Positions 1 through 8,175 of a stretch of 64,000 nt of DNA are shown piece after piece. The position numbers were made by a program, and so were the translations under genes. Each line of letters opens with the position of its first letter. The stretch's first letter is position 1. The notes beneath the pieces were generated by a model. That model saw nothing but the letters and a program-made list of their open reading frames with translations, had not been told where the DNA came from and ran no database searches. The DNA comes from Sediminicoccus sp. KRV36 (lineage in GTDB: Bacteria; Pseudomonadota; Alphaproteobacteria; Acetobacterales; Acetobacteraceae). The stretch covers positions 1,922,001 to 1,986,000 of the forward strand of contig NZ_CP085081.1 of the NCBI RefSeq assembly GCF_023243115.1, written 5' to 3'.

Positions 1-630
1 TTCCTCCTGGTCATGCGTCACATAGACGACGGTCATGCCGAGGCGACGCTGGATCTCCTTGATCTCGATCTGCATGTGAAAGCGCAGGTTCTTGTCGAGC
101 GCGCCCAGCGGCTCATCCATCAGCACCACCGAGGGCTGCGCGACCACGGCGCGCGCGAGGGCCACGCGTTGCTGCTGCCCGCCCGATAATTGCTTGCCGA
201 AGCGCCGCTCGAAGCCGGTGAGCTTCACCAGCGCCAGCGCCTCCATCACGCGTTGCGTGACTTCGGCCTGGGGGCGGCGCTGCACGCGCAGCGGGAAGGC
301 GACATTCTCGAACACGTCCAGATGCGGGAAAATCGCATAGTTCTGGAACACCATGCCGAGGCCCCGCGCGCGTGGCGGAGCCGCCGTCACATCGCGGCCG
401 GCCAGCATGACGCGGCCGGCATCGGGCAGCACGAAGCCGGCCAGCATGGAGAGCGTGGTCGTCTTGCCGCTGCCGGAGGGGCCGAGCAACGTCAGGAACT
501 CGCCCGGCGCCACGCTGAGTGTGACGTCCGAGACCACGGTTTCCGCGCCATAGCGCTTGGTCAGCCCGTCCAGCAGGATGGCGGGCTCGCTCAAGCCCGG
601 CGCCTCCAGCCCCGCCGGTTCACCCCGCAC
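1..630 (-). CDS. ABC transporter ATP-binding protein, polyamine/spermidine type (3' end outside window)
   Basis: This is the energising ATPase of an importer that would act with the solute-binding protein encoded just upstream. Reading the minus strand from 630 gives Walker A GPSGSGKT, a Q-loop [10 protein letters not shown], signature LSGGQQQR, Walker B VVLMDEP and the H-loop YVTHDQEE before the sequence leaves the window. The order and spacing match PotA-like ATPases; their C-terminal TOBE domain would lie beyond the edge. The start is either GTG at 630, four bases after the upstream stop, or TTG at 594; neither has a strong ribosome-binding site. Permease genes, if present, lie outside the window. 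The family is clear; the substrate is not. Confidence 0.9.
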   Translation of the reverse strand, partial: MRGEPAGLEAPGLSEPAILLDGLTKRYGAETVVSDVTLSVAPGEFLTLLGPSGSGKTTTLSMLAGFVLPDAGRVMLAGRDVTAAPPRARGLGMVFQNYAIFPHLDVFENVAFPLRVQRRPQAEVTQRVMEALALVKLTGFERRFGKQLSGGQQQRVALARAVVAQPSVVLMDEPLGALDKNLRFHMQIEIKEIQRRLGMTVVYVTHDQEE

Positions 631-634
631 GGAT

Positions 635-1684
635 TCAACCGAGAATCCAGCGCGACCAGCGGCGATTCACGGCGGCCCGGTTATCCTCCCACCAATCAAT
701 GCTCTTGTAGAAGCCTTGCGCGCGGGAGGCGGGGCTGCCCGGCATGCGGGCCAATTGCTCGGCCGGCAGCAGCGCGAAGGCCTGGTTATTGGTCGGGCCG
801 TAGGTCAGCTCGCGGCAATATTCCGCCTGCACCGCGGGCTGCATCATGAAGTCGATCAGCCGCTGGGCATTCGCCGCGTTGCGCGCGCCGCGAAAGATGC
901 TCGCCGCTTGCACTTCGATCATGGCCTGGCCCCAATCAATGCCCAGCGGCGCGCCACGGTCGATCAGCACCTGCACGCGGCCATTCCAGAAGGAGCCGAG
1001 CACAACCTCCTTGTCCGCCAGCATCTGCGCGGAGAGCGCGCCGGTATCCCAGAATTTCGGAACGCTGCGGCGAATGCGGTCGAGGCTGCGGAAGGCGCGC
1101 TCCATATCGAGCGGATAGAGCCGGTCCATCGGCACGCCATCGGCCAGCAGCGCGAATTCGAGATTGGGCGAGCCGGTCGCCATGTCGGCGAGGGTGCGTG
1201 GCCCGGGGAAGCGCGTCGTGTCCCAGAATTCCGCCCAATTCGTTGGGTGGGCGTTGGGAAACGTCTCCTTGCTGTAGCCGATGACCGAAGCATAAAGCAG
1301 GTTGCCGACGCGGGTGGGGAATTTCACCGAGGTATCCACATCCTCAGGCTTGGTCAGGCGCCAGCTGCCGTAATCCAGATCCGCCAGGGCATTCTGGCGG
1401 CGCAGCTGTTCAAGCACGCTGTCGCCCGCGTCAATCACGTCCAGCTCCACATTGCCCGAGCGGAACATGGCGAGCAGCCGTGCCGCCGTGGCGGCGACGG
1501 AGGTGACGCGCACGCCGGTGGCGCGGGTGAAGGGCTCATAGACCACGCGGCGCATCGTATCTTCATAGGCGCCACCCGGATTGCGGACGATCACCTCGCC
1601 CGCCTGCGCATGGGCATTGCCGATGAAAGGTGCAGAAAGCGCCAGCGTGAGCACGCCACGGCGGGGAAGGGAATGAAGCGTCAT
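635..1684 (-). CDS. extracellular solute-binding protein, PotD/PotF-like
   Basis: Periplasmic binding protein of an ABC importer. The first 26 residues form a classic signal peptide (MTLHSLPRRG, a hydrophobic stretch, then cleavage after NAHAQA). The 349-residue body looks like the type 2 binding-protein fold of the spermidine/putrescine group, with VRNPGGAYEDTMRR at the mature N terminus and a tryptophan-rich C terminus. The start at 1684 is chosen because AAGGAG lies nine bases upstream; a longer open frame to 1903 has no such support. The ATPase gene follows at once, and a DadA-like oxidase gene precedes. The ligand is probably a small cationic or amino-containing compound, which is inference from context. 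Confidence 0.88.
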   Translation of the reverse strand: MTLHSLPRRGVLTLALSAPFIGNAHAQAGEVIVRNPGGAYEDTMRRVVYEPFTRATGVRVTSVAATAARLLAMFRSGNVELDVIDAGDSVLEQLRRQNALADLDYGSWRLTKPEDVDTSVKFPTRVGNLLYASVIGYSKETFPNAHPTNWAEFWDTTRFPGPRTLADMATGSPNLEFALLADGVPMDRLYPLDMERAFRSLDRIRRSVPKFWDTGALSAQMLADKEVVLGSFWNGRVQVLIDRGAPLGIDWGQAMIEVQAASIFRGARNAANAQRLIDFMMQPAVQAEYCRELTYGPTNNQAFALLPAEQLARMPGSPASRAQGFYKSIDWWEDNRAAVNRRWSRWILG

Positions 1685-1764
1685 CGCAGATGACTCCTTG
1701 GGGTATGGGTTGATCGCCAAATCACTTGCTGAATTCACGCGAACCGCTGACCTTCCGTTTTTGA

Positions 1765-3012
1765 TCAAGCAATAACCGCGCCACTGAACCGCGTGGGCGA
1801 CAGGGCATCCATCGCCGGCATGCCGCGGCCCGCCATGGCGCCGGCCAGCATCCGGCCCGAGGGCGGGCCGCCCGTCATGCCGAAATGCCCATGGCCGAAG
1901 CACAGATAGAGGCCAGGCCGCCCCGGCACGCCGCCCACCACGGGAAGGCTGTCGGGGAAGGAGGGACGCTGGCCGAACCAGAAGCGCGGCGCGCCGAATT
2001 CGAGATCGGGGAACAGGCGCTTCGCCTGCTGCGCGAGCTGGGCGGCGCGCCGCTCGTCCGGCGGTGCGCGCAGCCCTGCGAATTCCACCGTGCCGGCGGC
2101 GCGCAGCCCATCCTCCATGGGCGTCAGGCCGAAGCCGCGACTTTTGTGCAGGATGGGCACGCGCAGCTCGATCGAGGGATTGGGCAGATGCGCGTGATAG
2201 CCACGCTCCGTCTCCAGCGGCAGGCGAATGCCCAGCGGTGCCAGCAGCTCGGCCGACCAGGCGCCGCCCGCGACGACCAGCGCCTCGGCCGCATGCATCC
2301 CGGTATTGGCCAGCACGCTCCAGCCACCGCCTTCGCGCGGGATCAACTTCAGCGCCTTTTGCGGTAGGATCACGCCGCCTTCGGCCAGCACCTGTTCCGC
2401 CAGGGAATGCACGGCACGGGCGGGGCTGACCGTATGGCCATTGCCCGGCACCAGCAGCCCGCGCGTGACCTCACGCGAGATGCCCGGAAACAGCTGCCGC
2501 AGGTCATCGGGGCCAAGTGCCTCGGCGCGGATGCCGTGCCTCGCGCGCAGCGTCGTCTCCAGCGCACCCGGGCCCCCGCTGCCCTCCCAAAGCTGGACCT
2601 GGCCGCTTTGGCGCATCAGGCCGCGAAAGCCGGTCTCGCCCAGCAGTTCACGCCAGACCTCCAGTGCCGGGGCGTGCAGCGCATGCAGTGCCGCGGCATT
2701 GGCCTCGACCCGAGCGAGGCGCGTCTCGCCCAGCCAGCGCGCCAGCCAAGGGGACAGCTTTGGCAGATAGGCCGGGCGGATGGTGAGTGGGCCCAGCGGA
2801 TCGCGCAGCCAGCCTGGCACCTTGCGCCACATGCCGGGCATGGCGGCGGGGATGACCGTATCGGGGCTGAGCAGCCCGGCATTGCCGAAGCTGGCGCCGC
2901 CCGCCGGCCCCAGCGGGTCCAGCAGCGTGACCTTCCAGCCCTCGCGCTGCAGGAACACCGCGGTGGACAGGCCCGCGACGCCGGCCCCCAGGATGATGGC
3001 ATCGCGCGGCAT
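1765..3012 (-). CDS. FAD-dependent amino-acid oxidoreductase, DadA/glycine oxidase-like
   Basis: Predicted flavoenzyme of the DAO family that oxidises an amine or amino-acid C-N bond. The Rossmann dinucleotide motif ILGAGVAGLSTAVFLQREG sits at residues 6-24, followed by an acidic strand end (LLDPLGPAGGASFGNAG) typical of D-amino-acid dehydrogenase small subunits. The C-terminal FAD contact region reads PVVGGVPGRPGLYLCFGHGH, and the 415-residue length fits. The ATG at 3012 overlaps the stop of the upstream peptidase gene (ATGA), so translation is probably coupled. A membrane-bound quinone-linked dehydrogenase or a soluble oxidase are both possible; the substrate cannot be read from sequence. 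Confidence 0.85.
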   Translation of the reverse strand: MPRDAIILGAGVAGLSTAVFLQREGWKVTLLDPLGPAGGASFGNAGLLSPDTVIPAAMPGMWRKVPGWLRDPLGPLTIRPAYLPKLSPWLARWLGETRLARVEANAAALHALHAPALEVWRELLGETGFRGLMRQSGQVQLWEGSGGPGALETTLRARHGIRAEALGPDDLRQLFPGISREVTRGLLVPGNGHTVSPARAVHSLAEQVLAEGGVILPQKALKLIPREGGGWSVLANTGMHAAEALVVAGGAWSAELLAPLGIRLPLETERGYHAHLPNPSIELRVPILHKSRGFGLTPMEDGLRAAGTVEFAGLRAPPDERRAAQLAQQAKRLFPDLEFGAPRFWFGQRPSFPDSLPVVGGVPGRPGLYLCFGHGHFGMTGGPPSGRMLAGAMAGRGMPAMDALSPTRFSGAVIA

Positions 3013-4145
3013 CAGGCGTTGACGATCAGGCGGCGCGGCGCCTGTGTCAGCCGCTCGGGGCCGGCCTCGCTGACCAGCACCGTCTCGCTGATCGCGCTGC
3101 CGCCGGCCGAGGCATAGACGTGGAACACCATGCCGGCCTCCAGCGGCCAATCCGCCACGGGGGTCAGGATGCGCGTGAAGTCGCTGGTGCGCGGCGTCTG
3201 CGGTGCGTAGAGGCCGAGCGTATAGGCGGTGATATTGTCATAGCTGTCCCGCAGGCCGGCGCGGACCACGCCCTCGCGCAGGATGGCATCCACCTCGCGC
3301 GCTGACGCACCGGGGCGCATGGCGGCGATCTGGGCGTCCTGCAGGGCGATCAGCGCCTCGGTGGCGCGCTGTGCGGCGTCGCTGGGCGGGCCGAGGCTGA
3401 CGCAGCGCATGATGCGCGCGCTGTAGCCCGCGATGCGCGGTGTCAGCTCGATATGCACCATGTCGCCCTGGGTCAGGGTGCGCGTGTCCAGCGGCGCATG
3501 CAGGAAGTCCCAGCCGGTGACGGTGCTGATCGGGCCGGGCAGGGACGGATCGGCGCCCATGCGCAGGAAGCAGGCGGTGACGGCCACCGCCGCATCCCGT
3601 TGCGTGCCGCCGACATTCAGTGCCGCCGCAGCCTCGGCGATGGCGGTATCGGCCACGCCAGCCGAGCGGCGCAGCAGGGCGATTTCGGCGGGTGACTTGA
3701 TCAGCCGCAACTCATGCACGAGCGGGCCGAGATCAATGAATCCGGCCCGTGGCAGGGCCGCCTGCAGCGCGTCAAACCGCGCCAGCGACATGGCGTAGCT
3801 GTTGCGGTCCAGGCCGATGCGTGCGCTGGCGAGGCCACGCGCATTGAGTGCGGCGGCCAGCACCGGCATGGGGTCCGCCCAATCCTGGTAGGAGAGCACC
3901 TCCGGCACCCAGGATTGCGCGCGGCAGACGCTGGCGTCCAGCGCGCGGATGAGGATGAAGGGTGCTGCCTCCAGCGGCACCACGAGGCAGCGCCAGCGGT
4001 TCAGCGAGGAGCCATAGCCACCGAGCCAGGCCATCGCCTCGATCTCGTCGAAGATGGCGGCGGCGACGCCCTGCCGCGCCATCACCGCGCGCAGCCGGCC
4101 GATGCGGCTGTCGAATTCAGCCTGGTCGAAGATCGGGTGCGGCAT
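3012..4145 (-). CDS. M24 family metallopeptidase/creatinase-fold hydrolase (Xaa-Pro aminopeptidase-like)
   Basis: Member of the pita-bread fold family, which includes Xaa-Pro aminopeptidases and creatinases. The N-terminal creatinase-like domain covers about residues 1-130 and the catalytic domain follows (DLGPLVHELRLIKSPAEIAL marks the junction). Some usual metal ligands are hard to place: the segment GDMVHIELTPRIAGYSARIM replaces the common D-x-G pattern, so the metal site may be altered and creatinase-like chemistry is possible. At 377 residues it is of normal length. The ATG at 4145 overlaps the stop of the monooxygenase gene and the stop at 3012 overlaps the next start, so it lies inside a coupled operon. 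It may hydrolyse an N-substituted amino acid. Confidence 0.8.
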   Translation of the reverse strand: MPHPIFDQAEFDSRIGRLRAVMARQGVAAAIFDEIEAMAWLGGYGSSLNRWRCLVVPLEAAPFILIRALDASVCRAQSWVPEVLSYQDWADPMPVLAAALNARGLASARIGLDRNSYAMSLARFDALQAALPRAGFIDLGPLVHELRLIKSPAEIALLRRSAGVADTAIAEAAAALNVGGTQRDAAVAVTACFLRMGADPSLPGPISTVTGWDFLHAPLDTRTLTQGDMVHIELTPRIAGYSARIMRCVSLGPPSDAAQRATEALIALQDAQIAAMRPGASAREVDAILREGVVRAGLRDSYDNITAYTLGLYAPQTPRTSDFTRILTPVADWPLEAGMVFHVYASAGGSAISETVLVSEAGPERLTQAPRRLIVNA

Positions 4146-5449
4146 CAGGGATGGGCCATGTTGTCGCGCAGCGTCCGGCCGGCATATTCCTTGCGGAACA
4201 GCCCGCGCCGCTGCAATTCCGGCACGACGAAACGGCCGAAATCCTCGAACATGCGGGGGAAGACGGTGGGCCAGAGGATGAAGCCATCGCAGGCGCCCGC
4301 GGTGAACCAATCCTCCAACTCATCGGCAATCGTCTCGGCCGTGCCGAGCAGCAGGTCGCGCGGCTTGGCGGCGGCTTCGGCGAAGCTGATCTTCTCGTCG
4401 CGCATGAGTTGCAGCACGCGGTCGGTCGAGCCGGTGATGCCCTGGTTGCCTTGTGCGGCGGCCAGCGCCTCCGCCGTGCGATGCTTCGAGAGATCAGCGC
4501 CGAGCAGCGAGGAGTTCAGCATGGTCTGCGCATCGGGCAGGATGAGGGATTGCAGGTAGGCGTATTTCTCGCGCGCGATCTCCTGCGTCTCGCCCACCAC
4601 GACGGCGAAGCTGGGCAATACCTTGCATTGTTCGGGCGCGCGGCCGTAGCGGTCCATGCGGCCCTTGATGTCGTCATGGAAGGCGATGCAATCGGCCTTG
4701 CTGTGCGGCGTGCAGAAGATCATCTCCGCCCACCGCGCCGCGAAGTCACGCCCGCGATCCGAGGCGCCGGCCTGCAGGAAGACCGGCCTTCCCTGCGGCG
4801 TGCGCGGGATGGTGAGCGGACCGCGCGTCTTGACGTAGCGCCCCTCGTAGTTCGCGTAGCGCACCTTGTCGGGGTCAATGAAGACACCGGTTTCGCGGTC
4901 CATCACGAAGGCATCGGGGTCCCAGCAATCCCAGAGCGCGCTGCAGGCTTCCAGCACCTCATCGGCGCGGTCATAGCGTTCATCCTTGGCGGGAATGCCC
5001 TCCATGCCGAAATTGCGCGCTTCGAGGTTGGTGGCGGAGGTGACGACATTCCACGCCGCCCGCCCACCGGTCAGCATGTCGAGCGAGGCGAGGGTCCGCG
5101 CCAGGTGATAGGGCGGCATGAAGGTGGTGGAGAGGGTGGCGCCCAGGCCCAGATGCCGTGTCACGCGCGCCATCACCGGCAGGATCATCAGCGGGTCGAG
5201 ATAGGTGATCTGCCCGCCATTGCGCAGATAGGCATCGAAATTGCCGCCATGAATATCCGGCAGGCCGAAGGTATCGGCGAAGAAGCAGGCATCGAAGCAG
5301 GCGCTCTCCAGCACGCGCGCGATGTGCTCATAGCGCTCGGGCGCGAAGACATCATGCAGATCGGCCTCGGGATGACGCCAGCCGCCCGGATGATTGGCGG
5401 TGGGGCCGGTCTTCAGATAGGCGACCAGATGCATGCGGCGCTGCGTCAT
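4145..5449 (-). CDS. LLM-class flavin-dependent monooxygenase (NtaA/SnaA/DszA family)
   Basis: Predicted FMNH2-dependent monooxygenase with the luciferase-like TIM-barrel fold. Family marks include the start MHLVAYLKTGPTANHPGGWR, the DIHGGNFDAYLRNGG region and GRAAWNVVTSATNLEARNFG, which is characteristic of the nitrilotriacetate/dibenzothiophene-sulfone monooxygenase group. The 434-residue length is standard. Such enzymes need a separate flavin reductase, and none is encoded here. The ATG at 5449 has no clear ribosome-binding site of its own and overlaps the stop of an 11-codon frame that does have one. It is the first full-size gene of the operon running to the left edge and would start the breakdown of an N- or S-containing compound. 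Confidence 0.88.
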   Translation of the reverse strand: MTQRRMHLVAYLKTGPTANHPGGWRHPEADLHDVFAPERYEHIARVLESACFDACFFADTFGLPDIHGGNFDAYLRNGGQITYLDPLMILPVMARVTRHLGLGATLSTTFMPPYHLARTLASLDMLTGGRAAWNVVTSATNLEARNFGMEGIPAKDERYDRADEVLEACSALWDCWDPDAFVMDRETGVFIDPDKVRYANYEGRYVKTRGPLTIPRTPQGRPVFLQAGASDRGRDFAARWAEMIFCTPHSKADCIAFHDDIKGRMDRYGRAPEQCKVLPSFAVVVGETQEIAREKYAYLQSLILPDAQTMLNSSLLGADLSKHRTAEALAAAQGNQGITGSTDRVLQLMRDEKISFAEAAAKPRDLLLGTAETIADELEDWFTAGACDGFILWPTVFPRMFEDFGRFVVPELQRRGLFRKEYAGRTLRDNMAHP

Positions 5450-5481
5450 GGCGTGTCTTCGCGGGCGACGGGAATGGTCAT
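5446..5481 (-). CDS. candidate 11-residue leader minicistron upstream of the monooxygenase gene
   Basis: The frame encodes MTIPVAREDTP and ends in TGA, which overlaps the ATG of the monooxygenase gene as ATGA. It is preceded by a strong purine-rich site (GGAGGT, about 5484-5492) at correct spacing, whereas the monooxygenase gene has none. This suggests ribosomes load on the short frame and reinitiate. No regulatory amino-acid run is visible, so attenuation is not indicated. It could also be a chance frame. Confidence 0.4.
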   Translation of the reverse strand: MTIPVAREDTP

Positions 5482-5828
5482 CAAACCTCCGGATCGGGGG
5501 GAGACATCAACCGTGTTTTGAGCCTGGCGCGTAACGACTATGGAACGCGGGGCGCGGGGGCGCAACCGCCAAGCCGGGCCGGGACGGGCTGGCAGCGCCG
5601 CACGAGTTTTGGCGGTGGTCTGGCATCCTGCGGATGCTTCGTGCGCGACCAGGATATGTCGGAGATCAGGCGCTTTGCCTGGCGCCAGCGACGGCTTGGG
5701 CGGTTTGCGGGGGGCTGGAAGGCATCGCGCCACAGCCCTTGGCGCTGATTCGCCCTGACCAAAGCCGTATTTGTCCTCATTTTTTGTTTGCAATTGCGAA
5801 GCGTTCGCAACTCTGGTAGCAGAATGGC
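5482..5828. other. intergenic region between divergent catabolic and heme operons
   Basis: This 347-base stretch separates the leftward catabolic operon from hemP. The left two thirds are G+C-rich and I see nothing in them beyond the ribosome-binding site for the 5446-5481 frame. The right end turns A+T-rich (from about 5768) and carries the Fur-like palindrome, so the hemP promoter should lie there. Small open frames in this stretch show no protein-like features. Confidence 0.6.
5794..5810. promoter_or_regulatory. Fur/iron-responsive operator-like palindrome upstream of hemP
   Basis: TTGCGAA, three bases, then TTCGCAA form a perfect 7-bp inverted repeat inside an A+T-rich stretch 19 bases before the hemP start. 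The TGC...GCA architecture resembles alphaproteobacterial Fur-family boxes, and the downstream genes are heme-uptake genes, which are commonly iron-repressed. The regulator (Fur, Irr or another) is inferred from context. Confidence 0.6.
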
Positions 5829-6002
5829 ATGAAGCCTGAGCCGAAAGCCCCAACCCCCTTGGCCACCGCGCCGCCACCACGCCGACTGGTGCTGGAGGCG
5901 GAAATTCTCTTCCGCGACGGCCCGGAGGTGGAGATCCGGCACAATGACGACACCTACCGCCTGCGCCGCACCCGTGGCGGAAAACTGATCCTTACGAAGT
6001 GA
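5829..6002 (+). CDS. hemP: hemin uptake protein HemP
   Basis: This short protein of 57 residues is recognised by its C-terminal half: an (E/D)VxIxHN-x-x-x-YRLRxTRxGKLILTK pattern, here EVEIRHNDDTYRLRRTRGG followed by KLILTK. That is the hallmark of the HemP family, small proteins encoded at the front of heme-uptake loci and, in some bacteria, needed to activate the outer-membrane receptor gene. The proline-rich N terminus is variable in the family. Start ATG at 5829; the Fur-like palindrome lies 19 bases upstream and a GC-rich hairpin follows the stop. First gene of the heme operon. Confidence 0.88.
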   Translation: MKPEPKAPTPLATAPPPRRLVLEAEILFRDGPEVEIRHNDDTYRLRRTRGGKLILTK

Positions 6003-6008
6003 TTTTCC

Positions 6009-6027
6009 GGGTGGGCATCCCCCACCC
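6009..6027 (+). terminator. GC-rich hairpin between hemP and the heme receptor gene
   Basis: GGGTGGG, a five-base loop and CCCACCC form a perfect 7-bp stem six bases after the hemP stop. No U-tract follows, so it may be a partial terminator or an mRNA-stabilising hairpin that gives hemP a higher transcript level than the downstream receptor gene. Confidence 0.45.
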
Positions 6028-6132
6028 ACACAGCGTCAGCCAGCCCCGGACCCGGCCTGCCTTAGCCCGGTTTCCTGCCAGCCAGCGCGCCATCCGCAGA
6101 CCCGCGATGGCACCTGCCAGCAAGGCCCGCCC

Positions 6133-8175
6133 GTGTTCCGTCTCCCATCCGTCCTGGCCTGGTCCAAGGCTCTTGCCCTGTCCACGGCCCTGATCTCTCC
6201 CGGCCTCATTTTCCCGGGCCTCGTCTCCCGGGCCCTGGCGCAAACCCCCGCCACCCAGCCCGCCGCGACCCCGCTGGATGCCGTCACCACCACGGCCACG
6301 CGCACGCCGCAGGTGGCTGGCGATTCGGCCGTCTCCATCTCGGTGATTCAGCGGGAGCAGATCATGCTCCAGCAGGCCCGCTCGCCGGTGGAATTGCTGC
6401 GCGACATTCCCGGCGTCGAGATTTCCGGCGCGCCGCGCACCACGGCGTTGCAGCCGACGATCCGCGGCCTGGGCGATGAGCGCATCGTGCTGCGCGTGGA
6501 TGGCGTCCGGAACAACTTCAATGCCGGCCATCGCGGCCGCACCTTCATCGATCCGGAGCTGCTCCGCCAGGTCGAGGTGCTGCGCGGCCCTGCCTCCTCG
6601 CTCTACGGTTCGGGCGCGATCGGCGGCGTCATCACCTTCCGCACGCTGGAGCCCGAGGATGTCATTCGCGCCGGCAATCCGGTGGGTGGCTTTCTCTCGA
6701 CGGGCTATCAGTCCCAGGGGGCAGGGGCACGGGGCCTGGGCGTCATGGCGGCGCGCGCGGGGGATTTCTCGACCCTCGCTGCGGCATCGGGCTTCCGCAA
6801 TGGCCAGTTCCGCGATGGTGAGGATCGCATCATCCGCTTCAGCGGGGACAGTGTCTCCTCGTTGCTGGGCAAGCTGAACTGGACGCCGGGCTTTCATCGC
6901 CTCCAACTCAATGCCAGCCGCTTCGAGGATCATCACCAGATCCCGATCGCGGCGAACACCGCGACCACGACTGGCATCGCCGAGCGCACGACGCTCCAGG
7001 AAAGCGTCTCCTTTCGCTACGGCTACGCCAATCCCGCGCTGCCGCTGCTTGAGCCCAGCTTCACCATCTACAACAACCGCGTCGAGCTGAATGAGGCGCG
7101 CATCGCCGCCCCTTACGCGCAGGATCGCACGCGGCTGAACACCATGGGCCTGGATGCCCAGAACATCTCCCGCTTCTCCCTGTTTGGCGCCGAGCGCCAT
7201 ACGCTGGTGGCGGGGGTGGAGTATTACCGGGACGAGCAGCGCGGCCTGCAGAATGGGCGCCCGCGCGGGCAATTCCCCTCGGCCAACCAGGATGTGCTGG
7301 GGCTGTTCGTGCAGGATGAAATCAAGCTCGGCGCCTGGACGCTGACGCCTGGCGTGCGCTTCGATCGCTTCCAGCAGGAGCGGGGCGGCGGCGGCAACTC
7401 GCTCGACAGCAGCCGCGCTTCGCCACGCGTCACCCTCGCCTGGCAGGCGACCGAGTGGTTGCAGCCCTACCTCTCCTATGCCGAGGCCTTCCGCGCGCCC
7501 TCGATGACCGAGCTTTATGTGGGCGGGCAGCATTTCCCCGGCAATTTCTTCGTGCCCAACCCCAACCTCCGCCCGGAAACCGCCACGACGTATGAGGCTG
7601 GTGTCGATCTGCGCTTCCGCGACGTGCTGCGGGAGGGCGACCGGCTGCGCGGCCGCGTCGCCATGTTCCGCAACAACATCGCCGACTTCATCGAGCAGAC
7701 GGTGCGCGCCACCACGACCACCAGCGCCAATATCGGTCAGGCCCGCATCGAGGGCATCGAGGCGGAGCTGCAATATGACAGCGGCGCCTGGTTCGCGGGC
7801 CTGGGCGCGGCGGCGCTGCGCGGCACGAATGAGGAGACGGGCCGCCCGCTCGCCTCGGTGCCGGCGCATCGCATCACCCTGAATGGCGGCCATCGGTTCC
7901 AGCAGCAGGGTGTGGTGCTCGGCTCACGCCTCGCCTTGACGGATGCGCAGGACCGGCTGCCCGACAGCACCAGCTACCGCGTCACCGCGGCCTCCGCCGT
8001 GTGGGATCTCTATGCGTCCTGGCAGCCGGAATTCGCGCCGAACCTGCGGCTGGATGTGAGTGCGAACAACCTGCTGGACGCCACTTACCGGCGCTCCAAC
8101 TGGAACTCCGTGCCCACGCCGGCCTTCGCGGAAGTCGGGCGCAACATCCGTGTGGCGCTGCGGGCGAGCTTCTGA
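6133..8175 (+). CDS. TonB-dependent outer-membrane heme/hemoglobin receptor
   Basis: Outer-membrane gated porin for heme. A signal peptide of about 36 residues ends at SRALAQ, followed by a TonB-box-like segment (PLDAVTTTATRT), a plug domain (about 50-165) containing IRGLGDERIVLRVDGVRNN, and a 22-strand barrel ending in RVALRASF with the terminal Phe. The FRAP and NPNL boxes of heme receptors are both present (FRAPSMTELYVGG ... VPNPNLRPET) with a His between them (QHFPG), the arrangement known to be needed for heme transport in HemR-type receptors. The start is GTG at 6133, with AAGG at suitable distance. It is followed without gap by tonB. Confidence 0.92.
   Translation: MFRLPSVLAWSKALALSTALISPGLIFPGLVSRALAQTPATQPAATPLDAVTTTATRTPQVAGDSAVSISVIQREQIMLQQARSPVELLRDIPGVEISGAPRTTALQPTIRGLGDERIVLRVDGVRNNFNAGHRGRTFIDPELLRQVEVLRGPASSLYGSGAIGGVITFRTLEPEDVIRAGNPVGGFLSTGYQSQGAGARGLGVMAARAGDFSTLAAASGFRNGQFRDGEDRIIRFSGDSVSSLLGKLNWTPGFHRLQLNASRFEDHHQIPIAANTATTTGIAERTTLQESVSFRYGYANPALPLLEPSFTIYNNRVELNEARIAAPYAQDRTRLNTMGLDAQNISRFSLFGAERHTLVAGVEYYRDEQRGLQNGRPRGQFPSANQDVLGLFVQDEIKLGAWTLTPGVRFDRFQQERGGGGNSLDSSRASPRVTLAWQATEWLQPYLSYAEAFRAPSMTELYVGGQHFPGNFFVPNPNLRPETATTYEAGVDLRFRDVLREGDRLRGRVAMFRNNIADFIEQTVRATTTTSANIGQARIEGIEAELQYDSGAWFAGLGAAALRGTNEETGRPLASVPAHRITLNGGHRFQQQGVVLGSRLALTDAQDRLPDSTSYRVTAASAVWDLYASWQPEFAPNLRLDVSANNLLDATYRRSNWNSVPTPAFAEVGRNIRVALRASF

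Noticed and set aside
1685-1903. Upstream extension of the solute-binding protein frame
   Set aside because: The signal peptide and an AAGGAG site mark the start at 1684; the extension overlaps the end of the oxidoreductase gene.
5518-5758. Small open frames in the gap before hemP
   Set aside because: They lack ribosome-binding sites and show the Arg/Ala/Trp-rich composition of non-coding high-G+C sequence.
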